64,000 bases of DNA from Paraphaeosphaeria minitans (lineage: Eukaryota; Ascomycota; Dothideomycetes; Pleosporales; Didymosphaeriaceae): positions 372,001 to 436,000 of the forward strand of contig WJXW01000010.1 in assembly GCA_015832175.1 (NCBI GenBank), written 5' to 3'. A model generated the notes under the pieces. That model saw only the letters and a list, made by a program, of their open reading frames with translations, was not told the origin of the DNA and made no database searches. Below, one piece after another: positions 33,987-44,507 of the stretch (positions within the stretch are counted from its first letter, which is position 1; each line of letters opens with the position of its first letter). A program made the translations under genes and the position numbers.

Positions 33987-35532
33987 ATGGCACTCCTGTC
34001 TACAGCCAATCTTCAGGCCATCGCACTCTCTTGCATCGGCGCTCTTATCGCATACCGCGTCTATTGGGAAGCCACTACAGGCGCCGCACAGCGATCCCTG
34101 GCAAGACAGCATGGCTGTCTTCCCCCGAAATCCTTCCGCTCAAAGTATTGGTTGTTCGGACTAGACGTCTTTCTCGCCAACATAAAAGCCTACCGCGAGC
34201 ACAAGCTGCTGGAACGGTGGACCAAAACACTCACATCCCACAACGCCCACACCCTCGTTGCGAAGATCTTCAGCCAGACATTCTTCTTGACGGATGACCC
34301 CGAGAACATAAAGGCCATGCTGGCCACGGAGTTCGACCAGTGGAGCCTTGGCCAGGAGCGCATAAAGCAGATGGAGGCATACCTCGGACACGGCATCTTC
34401 ACCAGCGAGGGCGCGTCGTGGAAGCACTCCAGAGACATGCTGCGGCCGTGCTTCGAGCGCTCGCAAGTTGCAGACATTTCCATTCTGGAAAAGCACACTG
34501 CGCGGCTTCTGCAGAATGTGCCCAAGGATGGCACGACCGTGGATTTGCAGCCGTTGTTGCACGAGCTTACGCTTGATGTGGCGACCGAGTTCTTGTTTGG
34601 GAGGAGCACTGATGCGCAGGACCGTGGGAGGGAAGACAATGCTTGTAAAGCGTTTATTGACGCTTTTGAGTACTGTCAGAATCCGATGACTGAGAGAAGC
34701 GAGAAGCTGGGGTTTCTGGCATTCTTCTTGCCGGATTGGAAGTTGAAGAAATGTGCGAAGGTCATCAGAGGTACGTTGGGCAAGACTGTCCGTTCAATGC
34801 CGAATATTCTAAGCATTTAATCGCATCTCTTCAGCTCATGCTTGTTGCAAAAACGCTCTTCAAAAGAACAAATACTAACATCACCTAGATTTCACGGACA
34901 AGATCATAGACGAAGAAATCACGACTCCATCGCAAAACACCAAGGATGCATGGAAACCTTCATCTGGTCGCTACGTCTTCCTCGACGAACTCGTATCCGC
35001 CACGCAAAACCGCACAATAATCCGCTCCGAGCTCCTCAACATCCTTCTCGCAGGGCGCGACACCACCGCCTCCCTCCTCTCCAACCTGATCTGGGAGCTC
35101 TCCCGCCAGCCATCCATGCTCTCCCGACTCCGCCAAGAGCACGACGCGACCCTACCCCGAGGCGGCGGCCCACACGGCGAGTCCCCCATCCTCGTCCCCA
35201 AGGGCGCATACGTCACCTACCTACCCTGGGCCCTGCACCGGCGGCGAGACGTCTACGGCGAAGACGCAGCCGTTTTCGATCCCACCCGCTGGCTGGACGA
35301 GGGCCACGCTTCGAGTCCGTTGCGGCCCGGGTGGGCATATCTACCCTTCAGCGGCGGGCCGAGGGTGTGCATCGGCCAGAACTTTGCGCTTACCGAGTGC
35401 ATGTTTGTGGTTGTGAGACTGCTGCAGGTGTTTGCTGTTGAGCAGAGGGACGGGGAGCCTTGGAGGGAGAAGCTTGGGATTACTTGCGTTGGGCTTGGGG
35501 GGTGTAAAGTGGGGTTGAGACCGAGGTGTTGA
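33987..35532 (+). CDS. CYP52-like cytochrome P450 lacking the ExxR K-helix segment
   Basis: Two exons: 33987-34770 and 34889-35532, giving 475 aa; the family is usually about 510-530. The intron is GTACGT...CCTAG. Present: N-terminal anchor, FFLTDDPENIKAML, LGHGIFTSEGASWKHSRDML, LLHELTLDVATEFLFG, I-helix LLAGRDTTASLL (about 313-324), HRRRDVYGEDAAVFDPTRW, and the heme loop FSGGPRVCIGQNFALTE with Cys about 422. Between RLRQEHDATLP and RGGGPHGESPI (near residues 345-352) the segment carrying the K-helix ExxR is missing within one uninterrupted exon. ExxR is needed for the heme-pocket fold, so the product is probably inactive although the frame is open. CYP52 relatives hydroxylate alkanes and fatty acids. 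Confidence 0.85.
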
Positions 35533-36240
35533 AGGAAAAGGGGGGGGGGGTGGAGAATGGATATGAGATGTTTCTTCTGGTGCCTCCCGTCGAACCTATC
35601 AGTATCATCTGACGAATTATTTTGTTGGATATATATCTATTACTCAGCAGTTTCGAACACATACGACCATAGGACACTGAAAACTAGGCTTCCCGTCCGC
35701 TCAGCCATATATAAGCAGTGTACCGGCGAATTAGTAATATCGTGGGTGACCAGATGTGAATCCTCGCTGTTGTATGTTTCTTTTTTGCTCTTGTCAAAGC
35801 GTCTCTCTCTTTCTCTTTTTTTGCATGTGGGCCGAATTTTTTCGCCATGTGGGCCTCCTGCGGAGCCCCAGTGGTGAAACATTCATTTTGAACAATACCT
35901 TACCTTTTTTGAATTACCATCAAAACTGTGTTGAAACCACACTAGGACGTTACAATCAACTTGGGTGACCCTAAATCACGATTCCCGTCATGCGATTCCC
36001 CGCTACCTACAGTAATCCCTAGACTCGTTTCTCAAAAGGAAGCCAAATGCAGACCTTTCAACGGCAAAACCCGCTCGAAGTCGCACCTTGGGGAAACCGC
36101 TGCTCCCAATGTAAATAGTGGTGAATTGTATACATATACATATATGTAATATAATACATGCTTCCACTCTAAACCTATTTACCCACATCTTCGATTCTGC
36201 TCTGCACCGTCCGTGGGACCGGCTACCAGCCCGGATTTCG

Positions 36241-36246
<6 letters not shown>

Positions 36247-36281
<35 letters not shown>
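36247..36281. repeat. Poly-A tract, 35 nt
   Basis: An uninterrupted run of A on the plus strand. No target-site duplication or retroelement sequence is evident upstream, so a retroposon tail is not supported. Confidence 0.95.
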
Positions 36282-36283
<2 letters not shown>

Positions 36284-36432
36284 AGCCTACGCGTAACAAG
36301 TCTTCCAAATTTCTCACTAGCTCCTGCGTATGGAACCCGAGATGAGATGGTGTGATTATTATTATTAGTCTCCGATGCAGAGCTCTGGCCTAGCGATGTC
36401 TCCGTCGCGGGAAGAGATGCTGGATTTCGAGT

Positions 36433-36436
<4 letters not shown>

Positions 36437-36474
<38 letters not shown>
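36437..36474. repeat. (TG)19 microsatellite
   Basis: Thirty-eight uninterrupted bases of TG/GT dinucleotide. Confidence 0.95.
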
Positions 36475-36476
<2 letters not shown>

Positions 36477-36578
36477 AAGGGTGTGCTCGAAGGAATGCTG
36501 ATAGCTACATTTTCTTTTGATAATCCTGAACTTTTATTGGGCTCGGAGAAAGGGATGACTCATGAGGGGAACTAGTGG

Positions 36579-36603
36579 GTAGGTAGGTAGGTAGGTAGGT
36601 AGG
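36579..36603. repeat. (GTAG)n microsatellite
   Basis: About six GTAG units, the same unit as at 23750-23780. Confidence 0.85.
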
Positions 36604-37377
36604 CAACGTGGAGGTGTACCTAGAGGGTGATGCAAAATGCTAGACTTTTAGAGCGTGTCTTGGGACTGTACGTAGAAATGAAGTGTGTGGTATGGTATGG
36701 TATGGTAATGCAACTATGATTCGGTACTATATCCTGATCATCCCAGTCCTTACAATTCCCTTGAAACGTCACCGCCTTTTCGCACTTCTACCCAGAAAAA
36801 CAAATTTGGGCGCGCTTCGAAGTGCGTAGCAGCGTCTGAATAAAGAGGAAAGCTAATTATCCACAAGTCTACCCATATGTGCACTGTGCTTAAAGTTGTA
36901 GATTGGAAACGAAGCTGTAAGCTCGTCAAGCATATACAGCATGGACGGACTCCAAGTCTTCGTATCCCCGCAGAAGGGTTTTTTTTTGCACACATCGGGG
37001 AGCATGTCGTTGATGGCTCCTGGAAACCGGATAAATTCCAGGGAAGTTGGAATTTACTCACCGCGACTGAATAGGTAGGCATGCGAAGTGCGGACGGTCC
37101 ATGCATGCAATAAAGACTGCCGACGCTCCTCTCCGTCTCCCGTGCAGGTTCTCCCGTGCAGGCTGCCGTGAATCTTCCTGGAGATCTCCACAATATTGAA
37201 AAACGGACCTGGCTTCTTTGTGCTATTTTGGGTGGTGAGAACTTTGTTGACGAGTCTTCTTCGTTTCTGCAAAGCTTATTTTTGAAGAGGGATGAGGCGA
37301 GGAAGTATGGCTGCATTTTTAAACACACTCTTGGAATTTTTTTTAGTACACTTCGGGCATCTTTACCAAGCGTGTAC

Positions 37378-37916
37378 CTACCGTCCAACTGGCCATACAC
37401 GTCTTGCCCGGATTAGCAGATCCGACACGCACGCCCGAGGGCCAGGTTCTTCTTGTGAAGTCAGCAGAGCATTGTTGAGAGCCCGTTCTGAGAACTGACT
37501 TGTGACGAGTCCCTTGACACGTCCCCGGCTCTTGGGTTGTACTTGACGAAATGGCGTTGCCAGTACTAGGCTTTGATACGGAGCATCTGTATCCATATTA
37601 GAAGCATCCCGCAAGACATCGCCCAGCTCTTGTTCATCATCGCTGTCGTAATCTTCGGTTCGATTGTTAGAGTTGACTTCGGAAGCACGGGCGGCATTCT
37701 CGCCGCTGTTATACATGTCTTCGTCTCCTTTGTCCACAACTATTCTGCACGATCGATTACGGCGTGCCGTTGGCTTCTGTTCAGCATTATCTTCATCTTC
37801 GACTTCGTCGTCTGTGTCGACGACTGCTCTGCGCGATCGATTGCGCGGGGACCCATTCTTTGCTCATTGTCCAAGTCATCATCGCTGGCGCCGTCGATCT
37901 GGCTGCTATCAGTCTC
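37378..37916 (-). pseudogene. Decayed acidic-repeat ORF (uncertain)
   Basis: On the minus strand a frame open from 37863 to 37378 encodes an acidic, Arg/Asn-rich sequence. RNRSRRAVVD and RNRSCRIVVD recur 84 nt apart, each followed by acidic stretches (TDDEVEDEDN, KGDEDMYNSGE, YDSDDEQELGD). Just upstream, a different frame encodes similar acidic sequence (GASDDDLDNEQRMGPR), so the two look joined by a frameshift near 37850. There is no ATG at the 5' end of the open frame. I read this as a remnant of a low-complexity coding sequence, perhaps from a transposon or nuclear protein. A short intron instead of a frameshift cannot be excluded. Confidence 0.35.
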
Positions 37917-38122
37917 TCACTGCTGTAGCGTCTAGTACAGTGGCACACAGAATTCAGATATACGTACACAATGATCAGGTTGCGGATGAACAGCCAGAAG
38001 TAGATTCGGCACGATACCGCGTATCAGGATCGTTTTCTCGTAAAATCTTGAAGAACAAATTTGACAATCTGTCAAAACACCCCAGTGTCACTGACAGGCC
38101 ACCATTTCCAACCTCATTCCTC

Positions 38123-39061
38123 TCACTCCAACCCCCACCCAATCTTCCTCAAGAACTCCTCCAAGCTCGTCAACCTCCCCCTCACCTGCTCCCTCGCCCA
38201 CTGCACATCCCCCTCGGTCCCCTCCCCAAAGTACCCATAGTCCCTGATCCACAGATACATATCAAACAGCACGTCCCTAACCGCCTCAGGCAAAAACCCC
38301 TTATACACCTCATCCCCAACCTGCACATGCCTCACCGTCTTCCCACTCACGCGGCTTAGCACATCCACAATCTCCGCCTGGCTATACATCCTCTCGGCAG
38401 CAGCGAAGAACCTACCCTCGTACCTGTCCGGATGCGCCAGGATCGCAGCCACCCACGCCCCGGCGTCCGTGATGTCGATGAGCGGCTGGCGCGACTCGGC
38501 CCGCAGCAGGTTCGCCAGGACGTAGGACCCGTCGCCGGTGGGGCTCAGCCGCGGCGCCATCGACGACGTGAAGTTCTGCATGAAGGTGCCCGGCGCGAAG
38601 AACGCGGATCGGACGGGTTGCTTGCGCAGGTACGTTTCTATCTCGGCTTTGACGTCGAAGCTGTCGACGTGCGTGAGCTTGCCGCCGCTGGCCGTGGCGG
38701 GGTGAGACATGGACGACCAGATGATGTAGGAGGCGCCCTGTGCGACGGCTTCGTCGATGAGGGCGGTGGCCTGCCGGGTTTCGATGGCGCGCGTGTTGCC
38801 GTCGTAGGAGGTGACAGTGACAGCAAAGACAAAGTCTGCGCGGTGGAGGGCGGCAGGGAGGGACGAGGGATCGTCCATGTTAGCGGAGATGACTTCTGCG
38901 CCGCGTGACTTGAGGTCTTGCGCTTTTGGGTTGGAGGTGTTGCGAGTGACGGCGCGGACGGCGTAGCGCTGGGAGAGTGCGTGGTCGTCGAGAACAGCGT
39001 GTGCAACGGAGCCGCCTTGGTTGCCTGTGGCGCCGAAGACGACGAGGAGTTGCTTAGCCAT
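38123..39061 (-). CDS. NmrA-like family protein (NAD(P)-binding)
   Basis: Single exon, 312 aa. The Rossmann motif is FGATGNQGGSVAHAVL at about 9-24, followed by the NmrA-type RAVTRNTSNPKAQDLKSRGA and a NMDDPSSL acidic turn. Later blocks WSSMSHPATASGGKLTHVDS, PGTFMQNFT and DITDAGAWVAAILAHP are typical. Members either sense the NAD(P) redox state to control nitrogen metabolism, like Aspergillus NmrA, or act as isoflavone-reductase-like oxidoreductases. The catalytic Tyr/Lys of classical SDRs is not evident, which favours a sensor role, though this is inference. The gene's third codon positions are strongly GC-rich. Confidence 0.9.
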   Translation of the reverse strand: MAKQLLVVFGATGNQGGSVAHAVLDDHALSQRYAVRAVTRNTSNPKAQDLKSRGAEVISANMDDPSSLPAALHRADFVFAVTVTSYDGNTRAIETRQATALIDEAVAQGASYIIWSSMSHPATASGGKLTHVDSFDVKAEIETYLRKQPVRSAFFAPGTFMQNFTSSMAPRLSPTGDGSYVLANLLRAESRQPLIDITDAGAWVAAILAHPDRYEGRFFAAAERMYSQAEIVDVLSRVSGKTVRHVQVGDEVYKGFLPEAVRDVLFDMYLWIRDYGYFGEGTEGDVQWAREQVRGRLTSLEEFLRKIGWGLE

Positions 39062-39754
39062 CGTTGAGGTGGTAGTGTTCTTCGAAAGTTGGGCAGGTAA
39101 TGGTCAGCCCTGTGAAAGAGGTTGCTAAGTATGAATGGAGAGAACTGCTCCAAAAACTAAAAAGACAGGCCTGTGAGATCAATTCCATTCGATGTGGAAT
39201 CAAGTTACTCTTTGTATCTCTGCGTCTTGCTACCATATGATGGTTCGGTCCATAGTAGTAGTATGGTCACCACGGTCCTAACCAAAGCCATCGACTATCT
39301 CCGACTAGCTCCGAACTGCATGAACTAGTACCAGCAGGGTGGGCGGCCGCCTGCTTGCGCTCGTAAATTTCCACCGGAGAAGAGATGCTCTGCAAGTCCG
39401 GACCGGGCACGAACGAATGGAGGCTAGATATCGCCCCTCCTCAATGGGGCAGAAACGTCATGGATCGTATGGCTGTTCCTTCGATATGGTAGATTCCAGC
39501 GTTACGGGGCATTGAAGCGAAATGCTTTTCGTCCACAGCTCCCTCGGAGTGGGCGTGTAACTGCAACAATATTAGATGGGACATACCGTTGTCAATGAAC
39601 CGTTGAAAGCTTTGATTTCACCGATGATAGTCTCCGACATTTTGCTATCTGGATATATTGACGCCCGCTCGTTTATCATATCATCATACACATCAGCCCG
39701 GCCAGAGCAGCGTCCCTCGGGAATCTTGTTACCTCATCCAACACTACCAAGTAT
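39062..39754. other. Intergenic, no gene seen
   Basis: Between the NmrA-like promoter side and the 3' end of the tRNA synthetase gene. Nothing recognisable. Confidence 0.4.
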
Positions 39755-41524
39755 CTAGTCTTTCTCCAACCGCACGGCAGGTTGTTCCTTGATCCATGTC
39801 AAATCTACTTTGTGTCCGAGCAGTTCTCTGATGTTGTTGACACCGTACTTCATCATCGTCGGGCGTTCAAGACTCAACCCGAATCCGTAAACGCGCATGT
39901 CTTTGGGCAGACCCATGGGCTCCAGCATCTCGGGACGGAAAAGTCCAGAGTTACCGATTTCGATCCAGCGGTCGAGACCTGTATAGCTGTTAAATTGGAA
40001 TATGTGAATTGACGAAATTAGTTACCCTTGTGGAAGCCAAATATCTCCATCGAAGGCTCGGTGTAAGGGTTGTATGCCGGCTTGAACCGCAGGTTCTCCA
40101 GTCCCATCTTACTGAAGAAGTCTTCGAGAAAGCGCATCAGACCTCCGAGAGTGAGGCCGAAGTCTGCAATGACACCTTCTATTTGGTGGAATTCTGCCAG
40201 ATGTGTAGCGTCCACCGTCTCATTACGGAAGACACGGTCGATGGAGAAGTAACGCGCAGGTCGCGGGTTCTCTGCCAGACGGTGTAGAACCCAGGTGGAA
40301 ACAGCGGTAGTGTGCGTTCGCAGCACAAGGCGCAGACACTCATCTGCTGACCAGGGGTACCTGTAGCCGACAGAGCCAAAGGCGCCCTTCTGGTGCACGT
40401 CTTGTACATTTTGCCAGTACTTTTCAAAGTCTCGCGGCTTCGGCTTTTCGCCAGCCTCATTGGGTTTCGCGAAAAGCTTTCTTGATCCTGCCTCCATTGT
40501 GTCCATAGTAGCCTCTGAGATAGGATCTGCGCGCGGTTTGTCCGCCTTGGGAGGGTCCGAGATGAAGAAGGTATCTTGGACATCACGGGCGGGGTGCTGT
40601 TGTGGCACGAAGAGGGCATCGAAGTTCCAGAAGCCCGAGTCGACGTAGCTGGTATGATTAGTTGTGTTGTCCCGTCCACGTGGAAGCTCACTCACTGGTT
40701 GGTAGGCATCTCCACGAAGCCTTGCGAGAAGAAAACGTTCCTGAACTCCTGGCGCACCTTGTTCAGCGGATGTAAGCTGCCCGCTTCCTGCGACGCACCG
40801 AGCGCGTTGAAGTTGTACGGCTTGAAGTTAGCCGTCTCCCACGCGCCGCTTGCCAACATGTCCGCCGTCAGGTCCGTGACCTCGACGGGTATCTCCTTTG
40901 CATACTTGGGGCCCTTCGTCACGCTGTAGTCGATGACCTTGGTCACCGTTACGAGCTTCCGCTTCTTCAACTCGTTAAGCGTTTTGTTGTCCGAGAGGGT
41001 CTTGGTCTCTTGAATGCCCTTGAGGAGATCGCGCGTCGCATCCTGAACTGTGTCCGCTACGAGTACGAGAGAATCGCCGTCTTTCTTGATCCACTTGTTC
41101 TTGAAGGCGTTGCCCTGCCCCACCTTCGCAGATTCAGCGCCAACAATGCTCTATGTGGCACATTTGTTAGTCCTTTGGGCACTATAAGCTGACCAGATGT
41201 GCATACCGCAAGCTCTTTAATTGGCACCTTGCCCGCATCCTTGACGGCCTTCCAGACCTTGAACTCGTGCGATCCGTCTGCTACGATGGACTCGGCTTCT
41301 GGTGTGAGAAGGACCTGTTCTGAATCGTGGGCCTGGTATTCGACCATGGACCGACTCGCTAGCCGGTCCAGTGCTGCCTTAATCTCTGCCTGAGGTATCG
41401 ACGGAAAGTCTTCGGAAGTTTGGAGGGGCTGTTTTGACTCGAGCAGATCCAGGACGTCTTGTGTGACACTGTGCTCTTCGTTCTTGAGGGGCACAGGAAC
41501 TGGTCCGCGCGTACCGCCTGCCAT
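39755..41524 (-). CDS. FRS2: Phenylalanyl-tRNA synthetase alpha subunit, cytosolic
   Basis: Four exons: 41524-41207, 41150-40696, 40648-40026 and 39978-39755, giving 539 aa. Introns are GT-AG. The N-terminal winged-helix region ([20 protein letters not shown]) is followed by the class II catalytic core. Landmarks are [40 protein letters not shown], motif 2 [18 protein letters not shown], and motif 3 [20 protein letters not shown]. With the beta subunit it forms the (alpha-beta)2 enzyme that charges tRNA-Phe in the cytosol. The sequence is highly conserved, which makes the exon calls firm. One copy is expected per genome. Confidence 0.95.
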
Positions 41525-42309
41525 GATTGCGTGCGTGCGTAACTGGGAGTCGAATTCGTAGAAAGTGCGGGGAGCGTTCTGAGTCCTCGAGATGCTATGA
41601 CTGTTTCGAAATATCGCGACGGAAGCAAGCGCGGGGCCCTAGTTTTGCCGACGCCGATTCGCGCCTACCCCTCCAACGGCACCTTGTACATTCAACTGCA
41701 GTCACTTTGCACGGCGCAAAGATGATTAGGAGCTATCTGTATTGCTACCAGTATCTGAATCGTAGTCTACAATCAGCGAGAGGCAGGAAGCTCCTTCGTC
41801 ATGTACACATATCATCCCCAACGAGGACGCCATTCCACTCATCCGCCGCCACCCAGCGATCCATACTTTCCAACCAAGTCAGATGCTGCATGTGTCCTCA
41901 ATCAAACCAAAAGCGCCCTCCGTGACGGTACGTTGCAAAAGAATGGGCGTGCCTTGCCGGCTAATTACATCTCCCTTCGACTTTTTGTTGTCCCGCAAAA
42001 GTTAGGTATACGCTATGACAAGAAAGCCAACATAAAGAAATGAATCAGAAAGGAAACCAGCATGTACAGTTGAAGAAAAGTACCCACTCGCCTCTCCAAA
42101 CGCCATGCAACGCCGCCCGATGATGGTAAGACACTACTGCAACGGCAACAGTGTGTAGAAATCAAACAACGCTGAGTATGTCAAAGCCCAGGGAACGGAA
42201 GTGGAAGTGGACAAAAGGTCTAAGTGGCGGGTTTGTAACGCCAGAAGAAATCATGTAGCGACGTGCCAAAAGGTAAAAGGGTGCATCGAACTTGGAAGAG
42301 AGATCAGGG
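41525..42309. other. Intergenic, no gene seen
   Basis: Between the synthetase start and the 3' end of the DUF3405 gene. Short ORFs only. Confidence 0.4.
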
Positions 42310-44507
42310 TCATATGTTAAGGTTCTCGTGTTTGACGGGATGAAACAGTGTCGGGCGGAGGCACAGCCGACCGGTGCCGTTTTCTTCCTCAATTCGTCCT
42401 CCCTGGTCGTACTCGCGGCCTCCTAACCACCGTCTCCAGAGTTCCGATGAGAAACCGGCGTTGTAGTAGAAGCTGTTGCCAAGCTGGTTGTGCTCTCCCC
42501 ATCCAAACACACTGTCGGTAGGCTTTGGGGGATGGTTGTACGTTCCATCGAGTGACTCGAGAGGCCAGTTGTGGTCGAAGTAGACAGCGTGTGGAGCGTA
42601 CACTGCCTTGAGACCATGGTGGAAAGCGACCGTAGGAGGCCACATTTCTGGGAACATATGGTGCCTCATCAGGTATGTCTCGCGGTGCATGAGATCGAGC
42701 AAGCGCTTGGATAATCTGGAAACAGTGATGATAGCGCATCGTCGAGGTGGCTCCGGAAGTTCAAGGTCGTAGCCAGAAACATCGTCACGGAACACCCAGT
42801 TGGTCTTGGCCGGATCGAAGATTGGGTTGAAGGTGATCAAATCGGCATCTTCGCCAATACCCCACTGATAATCGTCGGCCAAGTAGGTTCGCGGAGGCTC
42901 GGTCTCTGGTGGGCTCTCGAGCATACCAGTGTTCTCAAATTTAGGTGGTCCCCACACCGGCTTCTCGTCGCTGTTGTACATCTCTTCCTCCACCATGTCG
43001 GTGAAGTTCTTCCAGGATCCGTGGAGCTCGGGAATGTAGTAGCGGGACGCACGCTCCCACATGCCCTTACGAGGCTGCTTGCGTGCCCAGTCACCAATCT
43101 TGGTGTTGAACTCCCAGTAGTGGCCAGTCAACCGGAGGTCCATCTCCCAGTTCCAGTAAAAATCGTACTCGGGGTGGACCTGCGAAAACCATTGCAGAGG
43201 GAAGTGAGCGCTGCGGTAAACCGAGTGCACGGGAGCCTTGGCGTGGTTGTAGACGTTGTTGGGAAACGGCTCAGGGTAGTAGAGGCGCATCTGCTGCTCA
43301 GACCACAGTGTAGCCATGCCCCAGAATTCTTCGGGAAGATTGTCGCGGATGGTCTTCTCGTAGAACTCGTCGGACGACCAAATAGGTATGCTATCGTCCT
43401 TGACGTGGAGCAAGAAGTGGACGTCGTACTCGCCGCCAGACTTCAAGGAAAGTTCGTTGATCATGGCGCGGATGGTGAGAATCTGCTGCTCGCTGTACTT
43501 GTATCCAGTCCACGTGCGAAGAATATACGCATGACGGGGAACCTTTTTCTTTTGGACGTGATTCTCTTCGTTGCCGCTTTGCGTGACGTTCTTGAGAAAG
43601 CGGGCCTTGTTCTTTTCGTAGCAGCGCTTCTGTGCCTTGCCCCAGCTAACCTTGGTGTAGTCGGTTTTGGGCTCGGTGCTCCAGATCTTGTCCGCACCGT
43701 TCTTCTCCGACTTGTCGGCGAGGCCAAAGCCACCCTGGTCGCGAGGATACGAGTAGCCATAAGGACCGAATCGGCCGAAACGATCGAAGCAGACCTTGCC
43801 ATTCAGGCCAAGCTCTTCGTATGAGCCGAACGAGGGAGCGGTCTGGTTTTGCGGAATACCGGGATAGGCGTAAATGTCAGGCAGGTCGACCTTCTCACCC
43901 TCATCGAGATAGCAGGTGTGCACTTCCTCGTGGGTCTTGAGATAGTCCTTCGAATCGAACTTGGGGTAAGGGCTGAAGCGAATGGGATCCATGGGGGGCT
44001 CCTTGTGCTCCTTATCCATGACGGGCCACCTCTGCTTGATGTTATCCTCCGGGTTGGCGCTCTGCGAGTACCTGACGAAGTTTTGCTCCGACACGTAGTC
44101 GCTGTAGGGAACAAGAGTGCGCACGCCGTTGAAAAGACCGCGTAACCTATCAACATTAGCTGCAGGCTCGGTGCAGGGTTGTGGTGCTGTGCTCACCTCG
44201 GGTAGTGCTCCCAATGGTAGAGTTTTCGGTCGTCGCCCTTGTGGTGGTGCTTCAAGCGGACCTGCTTCACAATGCCTGTGACCGTCATGGAGACGATCAA
44301 AATGGACACGACAAGGAGCACGATGATGCGCGCAAAGGACATGCGCGGGCGCTGCAGGCGGTTTGCCCACATGGGGCTGCGGTAGCCCTTGGACCAGGTG
44401 CCGGACCTGAAGAGCGGCGAGGCACTCTGCGAGTCAGCGCCGGGCAGCTTCTCGTAGCGCGTTCGTATGAACATCTTGGGCGTCTTGAGACCGAATCGCG
44501 GAGACAT
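42310..44507 (-). CDS. DUF3405 family type II membrane protein (putative glycosyltransferase-like)
   Basis: Two exons: 44507-44197 and 44146-42310, giving 715 aa, joined as HYPR-LRGLFNG over a 50-nt intron. A basic N-terminus (FGLKTPKMFIRTRYEKL) precedes one membrane helix at about 60-80 (RIIVLLVVSILIVSMTVTGI), so the bulk is lumenal. The lumenal part contains the DUF3405 blocks HAYILRTWTGYKYSEQQILT, LHVKDDSIPIWSS, DFYWNWEMDLRLTGHYW, and near the end FGWGEHNQLGNSFYYNAGF. WEMDLR and ADLITFNPIFDP recall nucleotide-sugar-binding regions of Golgi glycosyltransferases, but no activity is established. Alternative: another secretory-pathway enzyme. The frame is open upstream of the chosen ATG to 45107, but over GC-rich leader sequence. 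Confidence 0.9.

Larger units (their letters stand above)
35533..37377. other. Microsatellite-rich intergenic region
   Basis: Contains the A-run, TG and GTAG microsatellites listed separately, an eight-G run at 35541-35550, and GGTATGGTATGG at 36690-36705. A 216-codon minus-strand ORF (36750-37400) has no domain and unusual composition; I do not call it a gene. Confidence 0.4.

Noticed and set aside
36247..36281. Poly-A tail of a retroposon
   Set aside because: No reverse-transcriptase sequence, SINE-like promoter or flanking target duplication was seen around the A-run.
36750..37400. 216-codon minus-strand ORF
   Set aside because: No recognisable domain, Cys/Ser/Phe-rich chance-like composition and location in a microsatellite-rich spacer; a remnant cannot be excluded.
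43021..43824. 267-codon plus-strand ORF
   Set aside because: Antisense to the DUF3405 coding exon; Val/Leu-rich composition is typical of a reverse-complement shadow.
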